This document shows, piece by piece, positions 14,931 through 22,349 of a stretch of DNA of 22,391 nt (position 1 is its first letter; each line of letters opens with the position of its first letter). Location: positions 1 through 22,391 of the forward strand of contig JAITTM010000122.1 in the NCBI GenBank assembly GCA_031286975.1, in the 5' to 3' direction. The position numbers and the translations under genes are program-made. Source of the stretch: Coriobacteriales bacterium (GTDB lineage: Bacteria; Actinomycetota; Coriobacteriia; Coriobacteriales; UBA8131). The notes below the pieces were generated by a model. It ran no database searches. It saw only the letters and a program-made list of their open reading frames with translations, and had not been told where the DNA came from.

Positions 14931-16210
14931 TACGGCAGCTGCGCATCAAGTTCGTGGCGATCACCATGGGGATCCTGATCTTGGTGTTTGTCGTTTCATT
15001 CGCGACACTCAATGTATTCATGCAGACGAGCAGCTCGCGCCAGACACAGAGCATACTGGAGGCGATTGTCGAGCAGGACGGCTTTGCGCCAGCGACCTTG
15101 GGCAGGTACGCAACATCGGATGAGCATGTCCTTCTCCCGGGGCAAGAACTGGGGCAGGGCTTTGCTTTTGAGCTCCGCTCCGGGCAGGCGATCGGTGCCC
15201 CCGAGGTGCTTTTTCGCCAGGGGCGCTTTTTTTATGCGAAGATCGATCATCAGGGAGCCGTTTTGGAACTCAACACGGACATGATGTTCGAGTACAGTCT
15301 TGAAGAGCTGTCTGGTTATGTGCAGCAGGTGGTTGCGAGCAAGACAAGCAGCGGCACATTGGACGGGCTGCAATACCTTGTTGCCCAAAAGGACTACGGC
15401 AGCATCATCGCCTTTGCCCAAAGGGGCATCGAGACGCTTATGCTGGGGCAGTTCGTGCATATCTCCCTGATTGTTGCGGTAACCACCTGCGTGCTGCTCT
15501 TCCTGGTCACCCTGATCTTGTCCCGCTGGATTATCAAACCGGTGCAGAAAGCCTTTGACAGGCAGTCGCGTTTTGTCTCAGACGCGAGCCATGAGCTCGC
15601 CACGCCGCTGACGATCATCACCACCAACGTTGAGGTGCTGGAGCACGAGACGGGCAAGAACCAGCGGCTTACACAGATCAAGGAGCAGTCACAGCGGATG
15701 GGGCAACTCCTGAGCAACCTGTTGACCCTTGCCCGCTCAGATGAAGCGCGGATGGCAACCCCGCGCCTTGTGTTCGATTTGAGCGCTACGGCGCTGAGCG
15801 TCGCGCTTGAATTCGAGAGTCGCGCCTTTGAGGAGAAGCGCAGCTATACGTATGACCTTGCGCCCGACCTCAACCTCATGGGAGATGAGGCTCAGACCCG
15901 ACAACTCATCGCCATCCTGATAGATAACGCCCTGAAGCACTCCGATGAAGGCGACACCGTGCGGATAACGCTCGAGAACTCCCTGGGCACGCCAACGCTC
16001 TGCGTCTACAATACAGGAGTCGGCATAGCCCGGGAGGAATACGCGCGCATCTTTGACCGCTTCTATCGCAGTGATGAGTCGCGCTCACGGGAGACCGGCG
16101 GCTATGGCCTAGGTCTGTCAATCGCCCAGGCAATCGCCGAGGAGCAGGGCATACGCATCTCCGTCGACGGCGAGCTGGGCTCCTGGATATCGTTCACGCT
16201 GGCTTTTTGA
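14927..16210 (+). CDS. Sensor histidine kinase
   Basis: This 427-aa membrane kinase has TM1 (about 9-30), an extracytoplasmic sensor domain (about 31-172) and TM2 (about 174-198). HisKA follows with phospho-acceptor His222 (SDASHELATPLT), then an HATPase with N-box Asn334 (IDNALKHS), G1 NTGVGI (Asn362 replaces the more usual Asp, as in many Gram-positive kinases), F-box FDRFYR and G2 GGYGLGLSIA. There is no clear HAMP domain; TM2 leads almost directly to the dimerisation helix. It is translationally coupled to the response regulator. The stimulus is unknown; the linked exporter suggests an envelope-active compound. Confidence 0.95.
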   Translation: MIRQLRIKFVAITMGILILVFVVSFATLNVFMQTSSSRQTQSILEAIVEQDGFAPATLGRYATSDEHVLLPGQELGQGFAFELRSGQAIGAPEVLFRQGRFFYAKIDHQGAVLELNTDMMFEYSLEELSGYVQQVVASKTSSGTLDGLQYLVAQKDYGSIIAFAQRGIETLMLGQFVHISLIVAVTTCVLLFLVTLILSRWIIKPVQKAFDRQSRFVSDASHELATPLTIITTNVEVLEHETGKNQRLTQIKEQSQRMGQLLSNLLTLARSDEARMATPRLVFDLSATALSVALEFESRAFEEKRSYTYDLAPDLNLMGDEAQTRQLIAILIDNALKHSDEGDTVRITLENSLGTPTLCVYNTGVGIAREEYARIFDRFYRSDESRSRETGGYGLGLSIAQAIAEEQGIRISVDGELGSWISFTLAF

Positions 16211-16345
16211 TCCTGATAGTGCCCTTTGCGCCGAATATGCTTTGTAAGCACCGCAAAGGTTGCGGAGAAAACGTACGCCCTAGTCAGACGGCTGCACCAT
16301 CAACGAGACAATCATCGCCTATAGGGACAAGAATGGATGCTGGTA
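16211..16345. other. Intergenic region between convergent kinase and rpn genes
   Basis: No gene is convincing here. A small hairpin CCGCAA-AGG-TTGCGG lies at 16251-16265 without a U-tract. A + strand reading near 16298-16350 gives IIAYRDKNGCWYYRC before a stop, which faintly resembles the N-terminus of tyrosine recombinases but is too short to trust. Confidence 0.4.
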
Positions 16346-17410
16346 CTATCGGTGCTGAAGCTTCAAGAGAACCGCTGTGTCTAAGCCGGTAATCTCATGA
16401 ATGTATTCAACCGTTGCACCTCTCCTGAGGGCATTTTTGGCAGCCAACTCTAGGCCCTGTTCTAGGCCTTTTTCTAGGCCCTTTTCTAGACCTTGTTCTA
16501 GACCTTGTTCTAGACCCTGTTCTAGACCCTGCGCCAAGCCCTGCTTAAAGCCCTCCGTCTTGCCCCTTCTTAAGCCTTCTTCAATGGCCCAGTCCATCTC
16601 GGCCTCTCGATCCATGCGCCATAGTTGTTCAGCTGTAAGCACTGCTGCCTCCTCTGCCGTGAGGTTCTGTTTTGCTATGATGGCTGCCGCTTGCCTGATG
16701 TAGGCAGGGGCAGCATCGTCAATCGGGTCGTTGTTGAAGAGCTGTTGCCAGTATAACAGGTTGGGGCTTTTGCCATGAACCTGTTTTGCGATCTCTAGAA
16801 ACGCCAGGCGAATCAAGTCGACTCCGTCTTGTCCGTAGCCACGTCTGTGTTCTGTGTCGTAGAGAACAAAACAGCGATAGGCGTCGTCATCACCAGCGAA
16901 GTAATTCTCGGTCAAAACATTAATTCCGTATACCGGACAGAGCGCCTTGTATTTCTCTTCGTTTGTCACTTGCGAAGCAGAGATATTCGCAACTTGAGTG
17001 GCGACGGGAACAAGGGTGCCCGCCTCTCCTCTGCCAACCTCTAGCGCAGTGTTCAGATGTTCAACATAGCGTGCCGCCACGCCATAAAGCGCCCGCTTAT
17101 CAAAGCCTGCCATGTGCCCCACCTGTATCTCTATGACCACCTGTATGCCGCCGGATACCACAGCAGATACATCCACGATGGTCTGCCGCAAACCTTGACG
17201 CAGACCACTCGTATAGCTCTTGATGTCATAGGGATTGGTTATCACCACTTCCTCGATATCCATAGCAAGGAAATCCTGGATGAACCCACGGGTGATGTTC
17301 TCGTGCCCGGGTGAGGCCAGTATCTTGCGAGATAAAAGATCACTTGTTGGAGAGAAGGGACTGGCGCTTAGTTTGTTGTCGCCTCCAGTTGAAGTCTTAC
17401 GTGCACGCAT
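16346..17410 (-). CDS. Rpn/PD-(D/E)XK family nuclease-transposase
   Basis: This 354-aa protein belongs to the Rpn (recombination-promoting nuclease, PDDEXK_2) family, once called putative transposases. The nuclease core is seen at Asp80 (TIVDVSAVV) and Glu94-x-Gln96 (VVIEIQV), after the usual opening in which the protein names a target region (LLSRKILASPGHENITRGF). Helical segments follow. Near the C-terminus (about residues 292-320) there is a 4-residue repeat, E(Q/K)GL, typical of this family and prone to length change. GGAGG lies seven bases before the ATG. Rpn proteins cut DNA in E. coli and may act in recombination or phage defence. The gene looks intact and stands alone. Confidence 0.88.
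   Translation of the reverse strand: MRARKTSTGGDNKLSASPFSPTSDLLSRKILASPGHENITRGFIQDFLAMDIEEVVITNPYDIKSYTSGLRQGLRQTIVDVSAVVSGGIQVVIEIQVGHMAGFDKRALYGVAARYVEHLNTALEVGRGEAGTLVPVATQVANISASQVTNEEKYKALCPVYGINVLTENYFAGDDDAYRCFVLYDTEHRRGYGQDGVDLIRLAFLEIAKQVHGKSPNLLYWQQLFNNDPIDDAAPAYIRQAAAIIAKQNLTAEEAAVLTAEQLWRMDREAEMDWAIEEGLRRGKTEGFKQGLAQGLEQGLEQGLEQGLEKGLEKGLEQGLELAAKNALRRGATVEYIHEITGLDTAVLLKLQHR
16449..16532. repeat. 12-bp tandem repeat in rpn, seven copies
   Basis: Seven units of consensus TCTAGRCCYTKT (16449-16532), plus one or two degraded units to about 16556, encode E(Q/K)GL repeats on the minus strand. The units differ at a few sites, so they are not freshly expanded. A 12-bp period keeps the frame. 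Confidence 0.93.
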
Positions 17411-17747
17411 AAAGAAACCTCCACGCTATAAGGGTTTGCACGCCAAGGTTCAAACGCCAAAGCCCTGTAAAACGCGGGTATGCGTCTAGTTGGGTTTCGA
17501 GAGGACTCGCGCTGCCAGAAGCAACGTCAAGGAAAACATAATGGCTCGCTCTGCTTTCTGGTTATCAGACTAACAGAAACAGGTGTTCGCCGTCAAGAGG
17601 ATTCTCAAAAGACCGCTCGATTACTGTCCCAATTAATGTCCCTCGCCGATAAGCCCGGAGCCTCCCTGTTGGAAGACTCCCGATAACACATCTGCTGCGA
17701 CGTGAGGAAGCGGGAGGCGGCTGGGTGCCTGCCTGTGGATCAACACA
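17411..17747. other. Intergenic region upstream of rpn
   Basis: About 340 bp with no convincing gene; the + strand ORF at 17480-17686 has no Shine-Dalgarno or protein-like composition. The rpn Shine-Dalgarno is at 17418-17422. A degenerate hairpin at about 17646-17687 contains the same 14-mer (17661-17674) as the loop region of the hairpin at 18715-18760, so the two are related elements. Confidence 0.5.
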
Positions 17748-17784
17748 AAAACAAGCCAGGGAGTTGAGTGCCCTGGCTTGTTTT
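17748..17784 (-). terminator. Rho-independent terminator of the small secreted protein gene
   Basis: Fourteen bases (17748-17761, AAAACAAGCCAGGG) pair perfectly with 17771-17784 around a 9-nt loop. On the minus strand the stem ends in TTTT and continues TTGTG. It lies 20 bp past the stop at 17804. The stem's own A/T ends make it usable in both directions. Confidence 0.85.
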
Positions 17785-17803
17785 AAGGTAGTTGGTGAGA
17801 TGC

Positions 17804-18472
17804 TTAGGCTTGCGTGACCGACCAGGTTCTTCCGTTACCTGCCATGGAAATCGTAAAGGTTACGCCATCGATGGTGAGAACCTTACTACTAGGTATACCC
17901 TTGCCACCTACAAACACATAGTCCACGCCGTTGATGGTGAGGGTTATAGACGAGCTATTCTTGTCTTGTGCTACCAGATCCAGAATGCTTCCATTACCAA
18001 TCGCATCTCTCAGGGCATCCTCTATATCCTCAACGGTTATTCCTTTTTTGATGACTTCTACGGTTATCGTATCGGAATAGAGCAGCTGCTGGAAGTTTGT
18101 GTTGCCCAAACGTGTCCATACCTCTATGGTAAAGGACTGCGTGCCTGCCTGAGTGGTATCGATCGCAAAGGCTAAGGCCGCTGTGTCACCCTTTCTGATC
18201 TCGTCCCAGTATGCGTATTCTTGTCCGTTAACGTATATTGAGGCTTGCGGGAGCCCGCGGTCGGCACCGTTCTCGACCCATACGGTGATCTGGGCATGCT
18301 CGCCAACATACACGGGTGCTTCTGGGACGGCAACTCTTACCACCGTGCTCTGGGAGAAGTCCTGGTTCTGGTTTGCGTTGTCGTTGGGAGCCGCCATGGC
18401 GGGAGCCGCAAAAGCGAATACCATGACAAATGTGAGTGCAAGGGATAAAAGCAGTTTCGTGTGTTTTTTCAT
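17804..18472 (-). CDS. Secreted protein with Ig-like region, function unknown
   Basis: This 222-aa protein has a clear Sec signal peptide: MKKHTK, a hydrophobic core, then AAPAMAA with cleavage near residue 27. The mature part (about 45-140) looks like an Ig-like or CARDB-type beta domain (VPEAPVYVGEHAQITVWVEN, IYVNGQEYAYWDEIRKGDTA), then a short helical link (ITVEDIEDALRDAIGNG) and a C-terminal beta segment (SSSITLTINGVDYVFVGGKG). There is no LPXTG, transmembrane tail or lipobox, so it is probably released or held by a partner. AAGGAGG lies nine bases before the ATG at 18472, which decides against the longer ORF from 18577. It lies downstream of the 1113-aa surface protein on the same strand, with a 300-bp structured gap. 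Confidence 0.8.
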   Translation of the reverse strand: MKKHTKLLLSLALTFVMVFAFAAPAMAAPNDNANQNQDFSQSTVVRVAVPEAPVYVGEHAQITVWVENGADRGLPQASIYVNGQEYAYWDEIRKGDTAALAFAIDTTQAGTQSFTIEVWTRLGNTNFQQLLYSDTITVEVIKKGITVEDIEDALRDAIGNGSILDLVAQDKNSSSITLTINGVDYVFVGGKGIPSSKVLTIDGVTFTISMAGNGRTWSVTQA

Positions 18473-18529
18473 ACCTGAAAACCTCCTTGGAATAAGATGT
18501 GTACCTCGTTTGTTTTGGAGTCGGGTTTC

Positions 18530-18655
18530 TCCGTTTTCAGCCTCGTTGCTGACGCGCAACGTGGTCAAGCGCCCCATATTCTGGCATAGGAGTCCGTTTT
18601 CAGCCTCGTTTTGTTGTGGGAACGTGGTTAACCCCTCGTCGATTATTCCAGGCGG
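18530..18655. repeat. Diverged 63-bp tandem duplication in the leader
   Basis: An identical 18-mer at 18530-18547 and 18593-18610 and the octamer AACGTGGT at 18558 and 18621 repeat with the same 63-bp offset. The bases between have diverged. A third partial trace (CCTCGTTT) is at 18503. The block lies 60-180 bp upstream of the small secreted protein and would be in its mRNA leader if transcription starts before it. Confidence 0.75.
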
Positions 18656-18714
18656 CCTCCTCTCCCCTCAGTAAAGGTAGCGCTCGGTGTGCTACCTGCG
18701 GTTTTGTCAGCTCT

Positions 18715-18760
18715 CCGAATAACCCCGGGCCCTCCCTGTTGGAAAGGCCCGGGGTTATCG
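18715..18760 (-). terminator. Strong hairpin after the surface protein gene
   Basis: ATAACCCCGGGCC (18719-18731) pairs with GGCCCGGGGTTAT (18746-18758), with outer CCGA/TCGG pairs around a one-base bulge and a loop of about 14 nt. It lies 12 bp past the minus-strand stop at 18772. The downstream U-tract is poor (TTATTCGG), but the long GC stem makes termination or 3' end protection likely. Confidence 0.6.
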
Positions 18761-18771
18761 GTGCGCAGTTG

Positions 18772-21700
18772 CTATGCCTGTGCGTTCTGTGTCTCGTTGC
18801 GATCTTGGCGGATCTTGCGCAAAACGATCATCGAAGTGACCTGCAAAACAGTGATGACAGCCATCAGGATGGTCCACTGATCAACGATGATCATCCTAAG
18901 CATGATGTTCTCGGTCAGCGCAAAGACCACCGGTGACGCGATGCCAAAAACGATGCCCAGCGCACGCCACAGATGCCCGTTCTTGTTCTTGTTCTCCTGG
19001 TCGCTCTGCCCCGTTTGCTCTTTTTTGCGTTTGCCGGTAGCCAGACCGACAATCAGGGCAAAGGCGCAGATGATGGCGATGATGGCAAGGATAAGGTTGA
19101 GTAGTGCCCAAGTGCCATCAGGTGCGGCAAGCGGAGGCTCGGGGTCTGAGATGTTCTGCTCTTGGGTAGGAGCAGGCGCCAGAGGTGTGGGATCATCAGG
19201 GATGGGTGTGAGTATCGGTGCTGCAGGAGCGGGATCCGGTGCTGCCGGCACAACGACAGCAGGAACGAACGGCACGACCGGTGCGGGGATTGGTGTATAG
19301 ATTGCCACAACGGTGATGTTGCCGTTGACGTTGGTGAAGCCAGTGCTCCAACCGGTAAAGGTGTAACCCGCGCGCGCGGGGCTGACAGGAGCTGTGGCGT
19401 TAAAGCCAGGAGCGCCCGTGGATGTTCCGAGCATCGCGCCGTTCCAGTCGATGAAGGTGACGGTGTAAGTGAGAGGAACAACGGGGGGAGCCAGAACCGT
19501 GAAGCTGCCATTGATTACTCGTACGGTGTAGTTAGCAGCCGTAGGGGCAGCCGGGCTAAGCGTCACCGGATAGGGGCCAGGAGCATTGTTGGTTGCGGCA
19601 TTGTAAACGCTTGAAGCTGCCAGCGACGGGAAGAGTGTAAGGATCGAGTCGCCCGCCACCAGACCAGTGACGCCGATGTTGTAGGCAGGAGCCGCGTCAC
19701 CTTGCGTGATGGTCGCGGGGGTAGCCGAGGTGGTGATGGTGAGAAATGCGGGATTGATCTTCAGCTGTCCATCGATAACGGTGATGTTGGCCGCATCGAT
19801 GAGGGAGGTGACATCAAAGCCGTTGTAGGTGATGGTGACGTTGCTCACCGTGTTGGGCAGCGTTGTGACATTGGTAGCCGATGGGTCGCTGGTTGTAGCG
19901 GTAATGGTAAAGCCGGTCTCTGATGCACTTGAAGTATAGCCTGTCGCGCTGTGTGGGAGGCTATCGTAGGTGGTCTCCGTGCTGTTGCCGGTGACGATGA
20001 TCGTGACGGTATCAAACAGGGTGTTGTCCCTGATCTCGAAGTCGCCCTTGACCAAGGTTATGGTGTAGTTGGAGTTCGTATAGCTTCCGTTGTCGGTAAC
20101 CTCAAGGGCGGCTGGGTAGTCACCGACAGCCTCATCGGTTCCCACGCCGGGGCGGGTCACGGTATAGTCGGTTGCCGCGGGCTCATCGCCTGTAAGGAAG
20201 CCGCCTGCTGTGAAGGTAAAGGCAGGGTCGGACTCCGCATAGAATTTGTATGCGTCATCAGCGGTGATGGTGGCAGACCTGGGATTGATCTTCAGGATGC
20301 CATCCACGGTGTTCACCGTCACACGGCTGGTGACATCGACACTGTCGTAAAAGACCTTAACGTTAGAAACGGTGTTGGTCTTGGGCGAATCGGCTACATT
20401 GGTGGCGGATGGGTCGGTGGTGACAGCGGTGACACTGAAGCCTGTCGGTGCATTTGCGTCAAAGCCTGTCGCGCTGTGTGGGAGGCCATCGTAGGTGGTC
20501 TCCGTGCTGTTGCCGGTGACGGTGATTGTGACGCCGACAGTCGGATCTACCTCCCACACCGCATACAGCGTCACATTGCTTGTGACTGCGAAGGTGTCAC
20601 CTGGCACATAATCCACACTTCCGCCAGGGCTTGTACTCCAGCCCGCAAAGACGTACCCGGCTTTTGCCAAATTTCCTGTATTGCCCAGTACGGTAGCGGT
20701 CTTATTGGTACCGCTGGGATTGTACGGCGTGCCATCGGTCGGAGCATAACCCGAGTCTTGCCCATTGCCGCTATAGAGTACATGGAAGACGGTATAGGGG
20801 ATAATAGAGCCGCTCGAGCCAAAACCGGTTGATTGACCCTTACCGGAAAAACCATCTTTTAAGACTAAATTTCCCAGTCCGCTTTCCGGCAGGTTAAACT
20901 GAAAGACCTTGTAGTAGTTGTCCTGTCCGCCAACCCAACTGAGAGTTCCTGCTATAGAGGAACCACCTGTGCCGTCACTAACGGTAAGAGCATTGACCCT
21001 GTTGTTTAATTGATTATGCGTTGTATACACCAGAACAGTGAGAACATTGGTGTCGGGATTATAATAGATGTAATCAATGTAATTTTTCTCGCTAGGAGAC
21101 TCCATATACATCTCTAAGTTTGCTGCACCAATCAACAACGGGGCTACGCTGCTCCATACGCTGTTCCAATTATGCGTTGCAGACGGAACCACCGGCTCCC
21201 ACTGCGCATAAAGATGCAGGTCTGTCTGCATTGCCACAGAGGCACCCGGCGCATACGCCGTTCCGGCTCCCCCTGTCTGCGTGTTCCACCCAGCGAAGGT
21301 ATAGCCCTCTCTCGTCCAGGTGTTGGATAGAATCGTTGCTGGGTCATTCAGATCATACTCGTTGCTATCAGATGGATCTGCGCCTTCAACATCGGAGGCG
21401 TTTGCGTAATAGCTGACGTGATATTGCACTGCATAGGTGCCAAAGTCGCTGGACGCCAACGCTATAAACCCACCGGGCGCCAACACAAAGGCAGCCAAGG
21501 CAGCGTCGGGGTTGCCATCATTCTCTTCAAGGAGGGGGTCGTTGCCCGGCTCTTCTATTACGGGGTTATCCGCATCTTCTGCTGCAGGACTGTCTGCTTC
21601 GTCTTCAGTTACAGGGGTGCTGTCTTCTTCTTGGGCTACGGGGTCGTCTTCATCGTTTTCAACTGCGCCCTCGTCGCCCTCATTCTCGGAAAGAGGGTCA

Positions 21701-22113
21701 TCGCCTTCATCGTCCTCTTTGGCTTCAAGATCGCTTTTCTCCCCTTGAACTGCAGGATCCTCAGCGCCCTCTTCTGCAAGCCAGTGCGCATACAGCGCTA
21801 TGTTGCTTGTAACGCTGCCTGATATTTTGGCGCCGCCAACGCTTGCGTCATACCAGCCGGTGAAGGCGTATCCCTCCACTCCCCATCCAGCAGGAAGCCC
21901 TTCTAAAACGCTGAGCGGCTCTGCTTCTTCTGCTGCCTCATCAACAAATGGCTGCTCGTCGTCAAAACCGTCGGGATAATTACTGTGATAGGTTACAGCG
22001 GAGGTCTCACCCCCCCCCCCGCTTTCTGCAAAGACTTGGATGGGCAGAAGTGTCGTGATCATCATGATTACCAAAATGATTGACAGAGCGCCGCGTGATA
22101 GTTTCTTATTCAT
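18772..22113 (-). CDS. Large repeat-rich surface protein with multi-helix C-terminal anchor
   Basis: This 1113-aa protein has a signal peptide cleaved near A29 (VFA-ES). It then shows poly-Gly 32-35; a Listeria-Bacteroides repeat (about 71-111); an acidic low-complexity stretch (113-205); repeats at about 264-305 and 482-520 (GY-x-F-x-GW ... LYA-x-W); two related modules starting at 530 and 705 (TGNSTETTYD ... LPHSATG); an MBG-like module (613-694); a last GYTFTGW unit (916-938); and a Pro-rich stalk (940-1000). Instead of LPXTG it ends with hydrophobic segments at about 1002-1026, 1050-1068 and 1077-1098, separated by a Lys-rich loop. GGGGG before the ATG at 22113 sets the start. It is probably an adhesin or matrix-binding protein. 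The G11 tract suggests phase variation. Confidence 0.88.
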   Translation of the reverse strand: MNKKLSRGALSIILVIMMITTLLPIQVFAESGGGGETSAVTYHSNYPDGFDDEQPFVDEAAEEAEPLSVLEGLPAGWGVEGYAFTGWYDASVGGAKISGSVTSNIALYAHWLAEEGAEDPAVQGEKSDLEAKEDDEGDDPLSENEGDEGAVENDEDDPVAQEEDSTPVTEDEADSPAAEDADNPVIEEPGNDPLLEENDGNPDAALAAFVLAPGGFIALASSDFGTYAVQYHVSYYANASDVEGADPSDSNEYDLNDPATILSNTWTREGYTFAGWNTQTGGAGTAYAPGASVAMQTDLHLYAQWEPVVPSATHNWNSVWSSVAPLLIGAANLEMYMESPSEKNYIDYIYYNPDTNVLTVLVYTTHNQLNNRVNALTVSDGTGGSSIAGTLSWVGGQDNYYKVFQFNLPESGLGNLVLKDGFSGKGQSTGFGSSGSIIPYTVFHVLYSGNGQDSGYAPTDGTPYNPSGTNKTATVLGNTGNLAKAGYVFAGWSTSPGGSVDYVPGDTFAVTSNVTLYAVWEVDPTVGVTITVTGNSTETTYDGLPHSATGFDANAPTGFSVTAVTTDPSATNVADSPKTNTVSNVKVFYDSVDVTSRVTVNTVDGILKINPRSATITADDAYKFYAESDPAFTFTAGGFLTGDEPAATDYTVTRPGVGTDEAVGDYPAALEVTDNGSYTNSNYTITLVKGDFEIRDNTLFDTVTIIVTGNSTETTYDSLPHSATGYTSSASETGFTITATTSDPSATNVTTLPNTVSNVTITYNGFDVTSLIDAANITVIDGQLKINPAFLTITTSATPATITQGDAAPAYNIGVTGLVAGDSILTLFPSLAASSVYNAATNNAPGPYPVTLSPAAPTAANYTVRVINGSFTVLAPPVVPLTYTVTFIDWNGAMLGTSTGAPGFNATAPVSPARAGYTFTGWSTGFTNVNGNITVVAIYTPIPAPVVPFVPAVVVPAAPDPAPAAPILTPIPDDPTPLAPAPTQEQNISDPEPPLAAPDGTWALLNLILAIIAIICAFALIVGLATGKRKKEQTGQSDQENKNKNGHLWRALGIVFGIASPVVFALTENIMLRMIIVDQWTILMAVITVLQVTSMIVLRKIRQDRNETQNAQA
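19938..19995. repeat. 58-bp duplicated segment, copy A
   Basis: This segment matches 20463-20520 at all but one base (T19962 versus C20487), 525 bp apart. Both copies encode the VTGNSTETTYD-x-LPHSATG start of a repeated module in the surface protein. The identity is higher than in the flanks, so gene conversion or recent duplication is likely. Confidence 0.93.
20463..20520. repeat. 58-bp duplicated segment, copy B
   Basis: This is the partner of the copy at 19938-19995. Recombination between the two would delete or add exactly 175 codons (one module) in frame. Confidence 0.93.
22010..22020. repeat. C11/G11 homopolymer in the surface protein gene
   Basis: Eleven C on the + strand read as G11 in the coding strand, encoding the poly-Gly at residues 32-35, two codons past the predicted signal cleavage. 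With 12 G the next codon is TGA. With 10 G the frame reaches TAA after five codons (VRPPL then stop). Loss or gain of one base thus switches the gene off. Confidence 0.95.
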
Positions 22114-22318
22114 CTTATACCCCCTAATGTAGTACCTATCGTCTGCGTCTGCAAACGACTGATCGTGTATCTGTGCCCGCCTCGAGCTACTACGTTGGAG
22201 AGCTGAGATATTAAATCGCACTCTCATATGCTATTAAACCTATAACCCCTGATATGCAATCGCTCGTCAATTAGCCAGCTAAAACACCCCGCCAGTCAAA
22301 TTGCTGCTGTATATACGT

Positions 22319-22324
22319 ATTATA
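22319..22324 (-). promoter_or_regulatory. Extended -10 promoter candidate for the surface protein
   Basis: The minus strand reads TGC-TATAAT, a perfect -10 with the extended TGn element; no -35 is evident. It would give a leader of about 200 nt before the ATG at 22113. A second candidate nearer the gene, TTGACG near 22265 with TTATAG about 19 bp on, is less good. Confidence 0.45.
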
Positions 22325-22333
22325 GCAGAAAAT

Positions 22334-22349
22334 GGGGGGAGGGCCCCCC
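22334..22349 (-). terminator. G6/C6 hairpin at the window edge
   Basis: GGGGGG (22334-22339) pairs with CCCCCC (22344-22349) around a 4-nt loop; on the minus strand it is followed by ATTTTC. It could end a minus-strand gene lying to the right of the window. No gene is visible from 22350 to the end. Confidence 0.35.

Noticed and set aside
16449..16556. Regularly spaced repeats as a possible CRISPR array
   Set aside because: The units are 12 bp with no spacers and lie in frame within the rpn gene, coding for E(Q/K)GL.
22114..22227. Longer start for the surface protein at 22227
   Set aside because: There is no Shine-Dalgarno, and the extra 38 residues would bury the signal peptide. GGGGG before 22113 and a standard signal sequence fix the start.
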